Part shown: piece by piece, positions 24,540 to 37,300 of the stretch
How the letters are laid out: each line of letters opens with the position of its first letter
How positions within the stretch are numbered: the stretch's first letter is position 1
DNA from: Bradysia coprophila
Lineage: Eukaryota; Arthropoda; Insecta; Diptera; Sciaridae
Direction: 5' to 3'
DNA length: 64,000 nucleotides
NCBI RefSeq assembly: GCF_014529535.1
Contig: NW_023503423.1
Location: 3,086,473 to 3,150,472 of the forward strand
The notes under the pieces: model-generated
What the model was told of the DNA's origin: nothing
Databases searched by the model: none
What the model saw: the letters and a program-made list of their open reading frames with translations, nothing else
Translations under genes and position numbers: made by a program

Positions 24540-24575
24540 ACACGTCCGCCATTCTTTTCCGATTTGTTCGCAAAC
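24540..24575 (+). promoter_or_regulatory. Possible 5' TOP-like leader of RpL13A
   Basis: A pyrimidine-rich stretch ATTCTTTTCC (24551-24560) lies 16-25 bp upstream of the ATG. Ribosomal protein mRNAs of animals usually start within such a tract. The transcription start is not known; this is position and composition only. Confidence 0.35.
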
Positions 24576-25874
24576 ATGACTGGTTTAAACACTAAGGTAT
24601 GGAGCGTAAAAAAATGGATATTTAATTGGAAAAACCGATCGGAATTTGTTAAAAAATGTCGAGTAATGTGCATAGCATCGGGAAACAATGAAGGAATTGA
24701 GAAAATCGCCGAAAATGATTTAAAAAGTGATGTTTGTTGTCCAGTGTATTAATCACCACGTGAAATTAGTGCGATTCGTCGGAATGCAATGAACTTGGTT
24801 CCTGTAAATAAAAAATTTCTCGATTCGATTGCGATGGTCGATTGTTGGTTGATTCGGTTTTTCAAATTTCGATCGGTTCTTTCGATACAGGGACTGATGG
24901 TTCAGTCTCGGCCACGAACATAACCTCAAATTATTAAATTTGTTTCGATTTCCAAATAATTCCTTTTCTCTCATTCAATTCCAGGCCGTTGTTATTGACG
25001 GTCGTGCACATTTGGTCGGACGATTGGCTTCCGTTGTTGCAAAGAATTTGCTACAGGGAGGTAAAATTGTTGTCGTAAGATGCGAGGAACTCAATCTTTC
25101 CGGACATTTTTACAGGTACGTCGAATGAACGGTGGAAATCACGTTGGTCTGTGATGTTCACAATGAATTTTCTTCCAATTTCAGAAACAAAGTCAAATAT
25201 TTGAATTATTTGCGCAAGCGTTGTAATGTCAATCCAGCCAGAGGCCCATTCCATTTCCGTGCTCCATGCAGAATTTTCTTCAAGGCTGTACGAGGTAAGT
25301 CATTGAATCTGCTCTCCAGCATTGTCGAAGTGAAGTGAACTGATGGTCTCGGGTCCATATTGTGATGATCAAACAACTTACCTACATTATTTGAATGAAC
25401 AATGTAACGAATTCTACTTGTAATCTGAACGACCCAAGAACCACCAAATGTCATCTATCACCACCTCATCAACGAACATTTTTGACTTTTTCCTAAACCA
25501 ATTCGTTTCTATTCCACACAGGAATGATCCCACACAAGACAAAGCGTGGTCAAGCCGCCCTCAAGCGTTTGAGAGTCTTTGATGGTATTCCACCAAACTA
25601 CGAAAAGAAGCGTCGTGTCTGCGTACCATCAGCCATGCGTGTACTGTCGTTACGTTCGGGCCGTAAATTCTGCCAAGTCGGTCGAATTTCCCACGAAGTA
25701 GGCTGGCACTACAAGGATGTTGTACAGAATTTGGAAAGAAAACGAAAGGCCAAGTTGCGTATTCATCTCAAACAAATGAAGGTGAATAACAAGCTAACAC
25801 AACAAGCACGTCAAAATATCGAAAAGGCTGCTGCTCCGTTCACGGCTATCATCAAATCGTACGGATATCAATAA
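24576..25874 (+). CDS. RpL13A: 60S ribosomal protein L13a (uL13)
   Basis: Exons 24576-24596, 24985-25115, 25185-25294, 25522-25874; 615 nt, 204 aa, almost the same length as the Drosophila protein. Structural protein of the large ribosomal subunit. Seen: start MTGLNTK, then [92 protein letters not shown] and the C-terminus IIKSYGYQ. All introns are GT-AG and exon phases match. Intron 3 may carry a C/D snoRNA. The stop codon overlaps an AATAAA poly(A) signal (25870-25875), and ATAAATACAAAAAAAG follows some 40 bp later. Confidence 0.97.
25350..25437 (+). ncRNA. Candidate box C/D snoRNA in RpL13A intron 3
   Basis: GTGATGA (box C, about 25360) and CTGA (box D, about 25426) lie about 60 nt apart within the intron. 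Outside them GGGTC (about 25350) and GACCC (about 25433) could pair as a terminal stem, though with an internal loop between stem and boxes. RpL13A introns host C/D snoRNAs in vertebrates. No guide target was identified, so this remains a candidate. Confidence 0.4.
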
Positions 25875-26641
25875 AGGGAACATCAACCGAAATCTGTATC
25901 TTTTGGGATATAAATACAAAAAAAGAAGAAAAAAAAATGTTTCGAGAGTTTTTTGCCTACCGTCCGGGATGCATCGATCGCGGAATCGAAAATGAAAGAT
26001 TAGAAGAAGTAGACGACTGTGGTGAGAATTTTCTTTTGTTTTTATTTTTCTATCTTGTCGCTTGTCTTACGATTCGCCGCTTTCTGAAGCCGATTATGTG
26101 TATTGGCCATTCAAAGTGAGAATTATCTTGCATCGATTTTGCATAAATTAGAATATTGATGGGAAGAAGCGCCGGTTCTTAGTCTTAACACTACATTCCT
26201 AGTCCTAGTCAATGTTCACGAACAAGATATCTTTTCTAATACTGTCTTTGCAGCCTTTGAAGTACGAGCAGTTGTTGCAAAAAAACATTTTCCTTTTACA
26301 AATTTTGCAACCACTTCAGGCGGTTTGCTTTTGCTTGTATTATCATTTTACGAGAGAGTTTAGTGTCAGGGTTGTTTCATATGTCGTAGAAGAACCATTT
26401 GCTGGCTCTTTTCAACTTGTTTAGGTTTATTCACTCACTCACGTTTGCCAAAAACCAAATCCGAAGCAGTTGACTTAAAATGTTCACGAAAGCATCATCG
26501 TCTTCTAAGAAGTACTTGAACAAGATTATATGCTAGTGGAACCTTTTACCAATACAATACAATTCCTTGTACAGGAGATTCAGCAACAATGAGGCTCTGT
26601 GCTCTAACTAATGCGGTCTTATATTAGTAGAAATATGTCCA
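25875..26641. other. RpL13A downstream region, nothing recognised
   Basis: Short open frames (for example 25937-26119 plus) show no family similarity. Probably RpL13A 3' UTR end and intergenic DNA. Confidence 0.35.
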
Positions 26642-28020
26642 AAATACTTCTTCTTCTTCTTTTTCAGCCTGTTTCTATCCACTGCTGGATGTAGGCCTCT
26701 CCAACTTCTTTCCATTTCGTACGATCCATTGCCATTTGCTGCCAGTTTGTACCTGCAATATTCTTAATTCCGTTTGTCCATCTCTCTGGTGGTCTACCTA
26801 TAGCTCGTCTTTTATATGGTCGCCAGTTCATGATCTTTTTGGTCCAACGTTCCTTCTTGCAATATGTCCCGCCCAGCTCCATTTCAGAGATGCTATTCTT
26901 TCCATGACATCAACGACCCTGGTTTGTTGTCGAATCCATTGATTCGTCATTCTGTCTCTGAGTGTTATTCCAAGCATACTCCGTTCCATGGCTCTTTGTG
27001 TCACTCTCAATTTATCTTGATCTTCGGATGCTTTTGTTAAAGTTAACGTTTCCGCTCAATAAGTGATCACTGGAAGGACACAAGTGTCGAAAACTTTGCG
27101 TTTCAGACTATTATTCATTTTGCTTTTGAAAATTAGTCTGAGTTTTCCGAACGCTGCCCATGCAAGACCAATCCTACGTCTTATTTCTGCAGTTTGGTTG
27201 TCCAGACCTAACTTCAGTTTATGTCCTAGATATACATAGCTGTCGACTCGTTCAATGACAGTGTCACCAATTTTGATCTCTCTATCGTCCCCGATGTTGG
27301 TCATGACTTTTGTTTTCGATAAGTTCATCTTGAGGCCAACTTTGCTTGCCTCTTCACTTAACTGTTGTAGCATAAGCTGAGCCTGACCTAGATTCGCTGC
27401 TATCGGTACAATGTCATCAGCGAAGCGGAGATTGCTCAGGTACTCTCCATTTATCTTTATTCCCATTTTACTCCAGTTTAACTTCTTAAAAACACTCTGC
27501 AGAATCGCCGTGAATAATTTCGGTGAAATGGTGTCACCCTGCCTTATGAAGTTTTATACATGAAGTAGCATTTTTGTACACAACACATATCGAATTGTGT
27601 TGGAGTACCTTGAGTCTACTCTACATTCGTCTAATGCGTCCAATATCGACCATGTTTCCACTGAATCGAAAGCTTTTTCGAAGTCTATGAATAGCAAGAC
27701 TATGTCGATGCTGTATTCACGACACTTCTCAATAAGCGTTCTCATCACCTGCAAATGGTCGTTTGTGCTGAAACCAGATCTGAAAGCAGCTTGTTCAACA
27801 GGTTGGTAGAAGTCGAACTTGTTAGTGTTCCTCTTCGTAATGATTTTCTGAAACAACTTGTAGAGTGTTGACAATAGGCTTATGGGCCGGTAATTTTCCA
27901 GCTTTGTTATGTCTCCTTTTTTATGCAGCAGTGTAATTACCGCATTTTCCCAGGCTTCTGGTACTTCTTCCCATTGGAGACATTGATCCCAAAATACTGG
28001 GAACAAAAAAAACAGCATAT
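26642..28020 (-). pseudogene. Non-LTR retrotransposon reverse transcriptase, 5'-truncated and decayed
   Basis: Minus-strand RT domain: AWENAVITLLHKKGD, ENYRPISLLSTLYKLF, LLFIDFEKAFDSVE, then LRFADDIVPIAANL (the catalytic ADD), SYVYLGHKLK, and a C-terminal region ending IQQWIETG. A (GAA)n-like 3' tail shows as CTTCTTCTTC at 26646. In-frame stops occur near 27553 and 27056. Relative to the copy at 48228-48530, seven bases (CAGACGA) are missing near 26868, shifting the frame. RTE-like or Jockey-like; not functional here. Confidence 0.88.
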
Positions 28021-31000
28021 AGGTACTGGTATCACTATTTCACCGCTACTGACTTATTTCAGTACATCAGCGAGCGAAACCGATCCTAACTGTAATTTTT
28101 ACTAATGAGAAATTTTCTGGGGCGTAAGGCTGACTCCTCTTTATGAGAAATGAGGAATTAAGCCGGTGAGTATGAGCAATAATATTGCATAGCTTCGTCG
28201 TGTTCAGTAGTTGTAGCGTGCCGAAAAACCAGAATTGAACGTAATCAAAAACACGATAGGGTGTGTAGTAAGTGCAAAATGTTTGTGGGCTCGGCTTATG
28301 AGACTACTTTTGAGGCCCCTGTAACGTGAAAGTCTAATCATTACTTTCGACGCGGCCAATAAACCTTAGTCAAGCCATATTATGGGGTTAAAAGGTGTAT
28401 CCAGTGCACCGGGAAATTTTGTGAAAAATGTTCAGTTATACCGGGAAATGCAACGATAGCTGCACAAACATGCGGGAAGAAATGTATATTGCGGGAAGTC
28501 ACTTTAAGACGCATCGATGCTTCGCGTGTGGAAATTTTGTTGTCTTCCCGGTATCCGAATCAAATTTCCCGGTATCTAAAATCGTAAATTTGATTTTTTG
28601 CCGCATATTTTTCCCAATGTTTTCGATTTCCCGGTATCTAAAGAATTTTTCTGAAAACTTTCCGGTATCCAGGATACCGCGGATAGCGTGAATTTCCACA
28701 CGCGCGATGATTTGCTAAAAAAGCGTACATTTGGGCGTTTTTTAAATACTGGATTTTAGTTTACTTTTGATGGATATCCACCGGCATCCTTTTTGAAAAA
28801 TATAAGACCAAAATAACGACCACGAATGTGTTAGCTATCAACAGAAAATAGATTTGGTTGCATCAGATTCATCAGCTCTGAGAAAACTGAGTAGTTTATC
28901 AAAATTTCGTTAAGAGGAATCTGCACTTGGCAAATTTGTAGCCTACATTTGGACGCAAAAATTTCAATTTCAATTTATTCAATAATTTAGAACAAAAGGG
29001 AAGATCCTTATACTAATGTTGCGCGAAAAACAAAATATAGCAAATCTACAAATTAAGAGTCACTTTGCGAAATCTTCGACCAATTGAAATCCAAGGGGCC
29101 TCCGAATACAGCTTTTTTGGTATGGATGGATTTGTTGGACTCTGCTGAGTCATTTGTAGAAGAACTTTTTTTTTCAAACACTTTCACCTTAGGTGTGGTC
29201 CTTTGGGAAAAATACACTACACTGAATGGGGCAAAAGTGTATTTAGGCAATATTCTCCTTACAACTAATCGGATAAATGTGAAATTATGGTCAAATACTA
29301 GCCTCAACAAGGTACACATTTAGCAGTATCGATATGTTCGAAAAATTTCTGCCGCGTGGCTCCAGCAGTACTTTTACCTCGAAAAATTGACGATTTTCAA
29401 AGAGGTCCGGAGGACGGCGCGATCCTGATACCTTCAAAGTAATGGTACGGGATGTCATCACTAGGTACCTAGATTAGAACCTTATAAAAATCGCCAAGGT
29501 TAAGTGGTCGCGCCGACAACAGCATCACTTTTTCAAAGAAGAGCAAAAAAAATGACACCCCCGTGAAACTTGAGTCACTCTAGCTCATTCGTATCAAAAC
29601 TTTTGATAGAAACATTTTGCCTTTTATTCTTCCCTGAACTCTAACCTTTCGATTGACACCTTAGACGATATGATTCGAACGCGATAAGTGCGATCTGTAG
29701 TCAAGTTTTAGAACTAAAGTCGACCTACGACGAAGCTGGAAAAACTTAAACTTATGATTGGAAATAAAATTATGTTAAATTGATCAGGAGGCCTGAAATA
29801 TACGTTTCGGATCCTTTTTGGAAAGAGTAAAACCATCGTTTGGTGTTGAAATGTCTTAGCGTTGAATTAAGAAGAGAAATGTTTGTGGTGATGTAACCTA
29901 GGTCAGAAAAAACTCAAAATCTGTGTCGAAATATTAAGTTTTCTCTGATTGTGGCTGCATCACCACACATTTTTTTTTATAATTTATTCAAAGGTAACAC
30001 ATTTCCACACCAAACTATGTTTCTACACTTTCCAAAAAGAATCCGAGTTCCGAGTGCAAATATAACAATTTTGCGTCCAAATGTCGGCAACGAATTCCTC
30101 TCAAACTGCCGACTTTTCACCGAAATGGTCAATGGACTACATCCAAAACTAATTTGTATTTAAAGCTAACACATTCAGGCCCGTTATTGCGTTCGTACAT
30201 TTTTGAAAAAGGATGAATAGCTATCAAGAAAAATGAAATACGAGACACGCAAATGTAGGCGATAATTTCAGCTAAGCGCCAAATAGACTCACTAAAGGTA
30301 TTGCAAACCATTGACGGATCATAGAAAAAGAAGTAATTCTGCGTCCAGTCGAATTTGCAGTTAGAGATGAGTGAGTCACCCGAAAAAGTAGGCAGCCCAC
30401 ACCCTATCGAATGTCATGGGCAACAAATGTCTATAGTTTGCTTTGGGATCGAGATCAGTTGCAATATTTGTGTACAAAGAAATTAGAGGTATCACTTCTG
30501 AGTGCAGCGTCATATTTTGTTCGGTGTAACTCTGACGATTTCAAAATAGTTGATTGAAAGTGCTGAATATGACAACGACAGCATTCATGCTGTTGAAAAA
30601 GTATTTCAACACTGAAGTGAATTTGGCGCTACTCTCATATTCACCCGAAACTTGGGCTCCGTCGGTTCCACCGACTGTTGTGGCATTAACATCAGTTTGG
30701 TTTTTATACCTTTTTCATACCTTGGATTGCACGCTCCTATTTTATTCAACTTACCACTGCGCGACTACCCATCATACTTGTAGCATGAATGCCATATAGC
30801 TTCCAGCAGGAACTTATTTTGAATAGAAATCACGTTTCATCGATCTTCTAATACATTTTATTCAAATTCTACGACAAATGGAACGAATAATATGAACTAC
30901 AGTATAATATGGCTGTACATTGACTATGAACATCTAAAGTCTTGTTAAAATCAAAATTCTCTCTACTTATAAGTTAAAGTAACTACGATATTGTTACGAT

Positions 31001-31331
31001 ATACTGCTTGAATTGAACAATTACTCTGCTCTGTGCTCACAATGATATATTTTTGTGGAAAAAAGTCTTTTCATAAATTTCGGTAAAAATTCTCGCAAAC
31101 ATTTCACCTTCCGTTCATTCTAAGGTACCAGTTCTGTGTCTCGAAATTTTTGTGCGACAAATTTCGCCAGAAAAACATTCAAAATGTGCTATTGTCATCA
31201 CGAAAAGTGGTCAAGTAATAATTTTATAAGTCTTACACAAAACAAAAAAAAATTCAAAATAAAAATTCAAAAGCGCGCGGTAACTTTCCTAACTTTCCTC
31301 TGCTCATTTCACTTACGAATTTCCCACTTCA
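28021..31331. other. Degraded repeats between the retrotransposon and Kdm2
   Basis: 28403-28690 repeats CCGGTATC-type words in both orientations. 28765-30240 contains segments (CCATCGTTTGGT, GTGATGTAACCTA, GCTAACACATTC) that recur at 37230-37410, so an old repeat family is present. No gene recognised; the Kdm2 3' UTR begins below 31332 on the minus strand. Confidence 0.4.
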
Positions 31332-34300
31332 TTATTTGTCAACCTTCCTCTTATCGACTAACTTAACATCTCTAACCTGCAAATTGTGCTTCGATTTAGC
31401 AGCAAATTTTATCACAGCTTGCGTGGACACCTGAGGAACATGCCTTAAGTCGAGCCACGTTAATGCCTCACATTTACTTAAGTATTCTAAACACGATTCG
31501 GTCACCAGTTTGCAACTGCTCAGGTCCAATTCGACCAGCGTATTAATCGCACTGGGACAAGTGCCGATTTGAGCCACACCAGCATCGGTGACCCGTTGAC
31601 ACGACGACAAATCCAAGTGTGTCAACGACGGAACGCCTTGTGTTATGTACCGCAAAGCCACATCCGATATGTCTGTACCAGCGAGTTTCAGGGTCTTCAA
31701 GTTCCGGAGCCTCGATTTGGAATCGGTTAGTCCTGGTCGGGAGTCTTTTGGTGGCGACAAAATGTCTCTGATTGCTGAATCGTTCAGTCCACGGACAAAG
31801 CTCAGATCCAACGATTGTAGTGGGGGACACAGACATGTGTGCAAACCTAAAACAGCGGCGATCGGTATGCCTTGCATACTTAACGTTTTTAGAGCTGGAA
31901 TTCGAGCAATTAGCCAGGCCAATTGTCGTTTAGCTAAAACGGTCCAATCCAAAACTAAATACTCAGGTTGACGTCGTACAATCGCAGCCAACAAACTGCT
32001 CGACAGTTTATGATGTGAACAGTTCATATTCTTCCACAATGACGGATCGACGGATAATGTGGACCATGTTTTGCATACCATTGAACATGTGACCAATGTT
32101 TCAGACGGTAAATATCGAAAAACGGTTAGCATACACGTCGGATCCAGTGCGTAATTGATTGCTGGAGAACTTGACGTGTTTGGAACATTGCCTGGTCTCA
32201 CAACGTACGTTGGTTTCTTTAAAACTTTGGTGGTGGAACCAACGATTTGTTGTGCTAGCTGAGTGCGTAGCGTACTTTTCTTTCGCGGAACATTCGAGTC
32301 GATAATCTCAACTGATTCGTGAAGGCTACTGCTTATGCTGCCGTCATCGCTCTTTCGCCGTTTAATGATAGTATGGCCATCGAGCGTAGGAGTTTCTGGT
32401 GGTGTTGGACTAAGATTTTCCTGTTTCACTTCCACCTTGATGAGATTCATAACGGGAGCCGGACTGTTGACGAGTAACTTGCGAATGTTTGATTTTGAAT
32501 CAATTTCTGAGTCGCTGGACATTCCAACGCCATTGTCACCACCTCCTAACGGAGATAGTTTGTCTGGAATTGATGAAGCATCGCTGTTCACTGACATTCT
32601 TCGAATCTCTGACGACTTTTGCCTGGCGCGAAAATGTCGAGGCTGAAAATGAAAATGGATGATTACCATGATGCAGTACTGAATTCCACCGTGTTAGCGC
32701 AACACCTACCTTATAGTCGTTATTCTTCCCAGCATCACAACATTTTGGGCATTCCCAGCTGTTGGGCAAGTCCTCATTAACGACACCGGATGCCGTCTGT
32801 GTGCTCTGCTGTGCACATTCGGGATGCGAAATTTCATAGCAAACTGAACATTCCATTAGAGATGATGGTCCTTCCAGTGACGATTGTAATTTTGCTTGTG
32901 GAGAAACGGGAGTCTGTTTCCATCCGTCCAGATTACAGAACACACACTGTGCGGTTACAGGCAACATTGGTTGTAGACATTGGCGCATCATACACGTCTG
33001 TTTTGCACGTCCAGGACCTGTATCATAAAAAGGGAGGAACGGCTGCAATTCCACTGACTGACAACAAGTCTTGCTATTCGAAACTTACCACCAAATTTCA
33101 CCATATCCAAGCAGAAACTGCACTCCCCACAATCAGACCGCTGACAAGCCTCACAAATCTTGCATCTCGTTCGTCGACGTCTCGGTGCATTCGCCAGATT
33201 TGATCGATCCAAACTGTGACCCGTTGGCGATGTTGATGACACTTGATGTTTCTTGTATGGTCCACGCGGGCCAGTCTTATTTGGTAATTGGTGCGGAGTA
33301 ACGAACTGTTGTCCAGAACCGGATTGATCTGATGAACTTTCAACGGCGTAACCAGTGTCGTTATCGGCTAACGATTGATTGTCGTCATATTGAGCTTCAG
33401 GTATTTGAAACGATTTGTTCAAGTCGGGATGAAGTATTGCTCGACCGGTTATGGCTGCTTCGGGACTATCTTTACAGTGACGCTCGACTAAATTTCGAAC
33501 GTCTTTGATCAGTGCGACGGGATCTTTGATGAGTTCAGGTACGTTTTTCTTTTGTGATGGCAGATCGTACAAGTACATCACGATTTCCTGTCGAAGGGAG
33601 AACAGTTTGGGTTTTGTCAATTTAGTCAATAAAGTCAGAGGCTAACCTTCAATCCAAATAGTTCGTAATGCGTTAAATGTACGTGCGGTGTATCGATCAA
33701 TTCGTTTTGACGATCTGGTTCGCCTTCCAAATGCGAACGACCCAATAGCGTGTAGACATACTTTGCCAGGACATACCAAAGCATTTCGGTGAAGAATGGG
33801 TACCGGAATTTCTGTGGAACTTTGGTTGTATCTTCGACCTGAGCAATTTTCAACTGCTTTACAATACCAAACGAATGCAAGAAATTGCCTCCAAATACGA
33901 GCGAATCTGTTGGCGTATAAACTGCATGAATCCATCCACTCGGTATGAAAAACGTGTTGCCGGCGGTCAGATAAACACGGGCACACTTCTCCACCGTATC
34001 GCCGAAGAAGATATCCGACTGCTTTCCGGATAGAACCCACTTCTCGAAGAGCACCAAATTTTTCTCGGTCGGCGGTATCAACCAGAACACTTTGCTGCCC
34101 TTTAATATGTGGTACCAGACCGACGTACCGCCAAAGTCTATATGGAAATCGGTGAAGCAATTTTTCACCGACATCAAACAGTATTTTTGCACTTTCGGAT
34201 ACATCATGCGATCCAAAACGTTCGTTTCTTCGGTCTGTGCCTCTTTCAAGTGACTCGGCCACACAACGTCACACCAATCGATCATTCGCACCAGTGCCGG

Positions 34301-37300
34301 ACTTTCAATATAATTGTCCAGCCGGGTGTGCGAAAATTCCAACGAAATGACATTCTGCAACTTGTCCTTGTGCGGATTGTCATAGTACTCTTGCCATTCT
34401 TTCATCGTCATTGTGGTATTTTTCTGTGTGTTCACGTCCATCACGTCCAGTTTACGCTTCGATCCTACACACATTCGTACATCTTTTACGGAGAAATTCG
34501 GTGATGGGACTCTGGGAGGTTAGAAAGTTGTTATTTAGAAAAAATGTTGGATTCGTCAACGATAAAAAGGCAATACCTGATACCGAGACCAGCCTTGTCT
34601 TTGAACAATAGTGGGATATTGAAGCCATACTGTTGCACGAACCTGAAATTTATTGAAGAAGAAATTTGTGAACAAAACTTTCGTGCGATGTGATTTGTAG
34701 ATTTGTAATCTAATCGTACGTAAATATCAGCTGTGGGATGTTCCTAAAATTGTACGCTGAGGACACACTTGTGCAACCGAAAGAAAGTTCTGACTGGCTG
34801 CTACGTCTTCTCAGACAACTTGCAGAAGACACGCAATCGAAAAAGGTTGGTAATTAAAAATGCGGAGCCTCCAATTCACGACCTGAAATATCGTAAGACT
34901 AACAGTTTGAAACACTTTTCAAAAGTGAGCGATAACTGGAGTCCTTCTCCTTGGAGTGTATTTAACTTATGTAGTCGACAATCCTTTTAATTGAAATATG
35001 GATCTCTGGCGCACTGATTTGTGAAAGGAAAATAATTGAGAGTCAGAATGAGTACAGCCGTTAAAAGGGAAACAAGCCCGAATTAAAGTGTTTGTTCTCA
35101 TCCACTTCATCAAAAGCCACCACAATTAGAAGAAATGGAAGCCTTGTTTCAACAGCCAGTGACAGATCATTTGCTGAACTTGAGTCTACAGCGGTGTCCT
35201 TGAATCGTTGCACAGATGTTATTTATTGAAAATTAAACCAGAAGAGTATACAGAGGCTGTATTACACCTGTAAATCAACTCAATAGTGTAATGATCAACT
35301 CGTATGCTCCCCACTAATCTAATACGTTGCCAGTGTGCGAGACGAGAGAACAAAACTCAACCTTAGATAGTAGTGCAGCCAATAGTTGAGTACCGGCAAA
35401 AGCATTGTTGGGAGAACCGGTGTTCGATTGCTACAAGTCTTGCTCTTAATAGATGGCATTAGGTTCGGTTATCAGCTTACCACTGACACACTAAAATATG
35501 AGTAGAACCATAAGCATGGAAACTACCATTGGTAATTGGTCTAGCCCCAAGCTCTTCGTAGGTTGTTAAGACATATTATTGTTATGGTTGTAAAGCACAG
35601 TAAGTAACAAGAAACAAATTTGATGCAAGAAAACCTTGAAAAGATTACTTTTACTTTAAATAATCGATGTGACAGCATTTCTTCTCATACCTAAAATACC
35701 GTTACAATATCTAAAAATGGAATCAAAATCGATTCAGCGAACAATAATCATCTCTAATTCAGTGCACCGTGTGCTACGATGTATTAAAGCAAGCCACTGC
35801 CTCTGTGGTTGTTTATTTCTTGATTATAATCGAATTGAGAAAAGAGAGAGCAAATGGAAAACTCGTCACTTACCCGACAGTCAAATCTGATCCAATCATT
35901 TCACGAACCATACCGCTCTGCGCGAAACGATCGGATTCCAATTTCTCGGCAACACTAAAGCCTCGCACCCCTTCATGTTCGTCATCACCCAGTGCATATT
36001 CCTCTGCGTATAATTTGCGCTGTTTGCGTTCACGCTAAGTAAATCGGTATAATGATATCATGCAACAGCAGCACCACAAAAATTGAGCATGAAAATAAAA
36101 GGAAAGGTAATTTTTGTTAGGCATTTTCATTTTGTTGACTTTTTTCCGTCGTTGTTGTGTTGTTAAGAACGATATTCTCGAATGAGGTTTCAGCTAAAAT
36201 ATGCATAGGCTGATCGGTAATATGTGATGTGGCGGCATTATACATACATATATGTCCGGATTTTTGTTATGTATTTTCGTTGAGTTGATAACGAGAGTGG
36301 CGTGTGTATGAACAATAAAATGTGGGTTGAGCAATTATGAATTTAAGCATTGCATATTGATTATGATTATTATTTAAATTGAGATTGACGTTAACGCCAC
36401 ACTGGATGAATGCATTTAACGAAAATATTATATCTCCGGTTCATTGAAGAAGGGGACCGAGTTGATGTTTTGCTTGTCGACTGAGAGAGTCTACATGATT
36501 TTCGTCACTCATCGGTCTTATAACACGAGTGCTAGGAGGAGCAGCCACGATGTTAAGTTTAAGTCAATACATGGCGGGCTTGAACAAAGTCTAAACTAAA
36601 GTGTCTTGCAAATGAAACTTTTTGCCAGAAAACTCTCCATGCTTTTAACGTTTTCCGTCTGAACTACACTCCCAGCCATTGACAAGAAACTTTAGTTCGG
36701 ACTTTGTTCAAGCCCACCGTGAATATGAAAGCACATAAATGCAACAGTGTTAAAAGCGATGGACCCTTTGCAAATTTGTAGCCTCCATTTAGGAGGAAAA
36801 ATTTTCGTTTTTTGATGATTTCTCTGAACCCACTTAGAGAAACATTATCAAATTACATATATTTAAACAATCTGTAAATGTTTCTCCAAGTGCAAGTGGG
36901 ATACGTTTGACCAACAAATCAATTTTTCCTTTAAAGTAACACAGTTTTGCGTGCTTTAATGGTTTTACTTTTTCAAAAAAAGATTTTGGTTCAGAAAACG
37001 AATATTTTTCCACCTAAATGTAGGCTACAAATTTGCAAAGTGTCCATCGCTCTTGATGGCTTTGATTTTTCATAAAACGATTTTGGTTCGAAGAAATCAT
37101 CAAAAAACGAGTATTGTTCCGCCTAAATGTAGGCTACAAATTTGCAAAGAGTTTATTGCCTTTAAGACGAATCTACACATGGCTAAATTGTTGTCTACAT
37201 TTCGGGGCAAAATTATTATTATTTTGATGATTATTTTGGACTCGCATCCTTTTTCGAAAACGTACTACCATCGTTTGGTATTAAAATACGTTAGGTGTCA

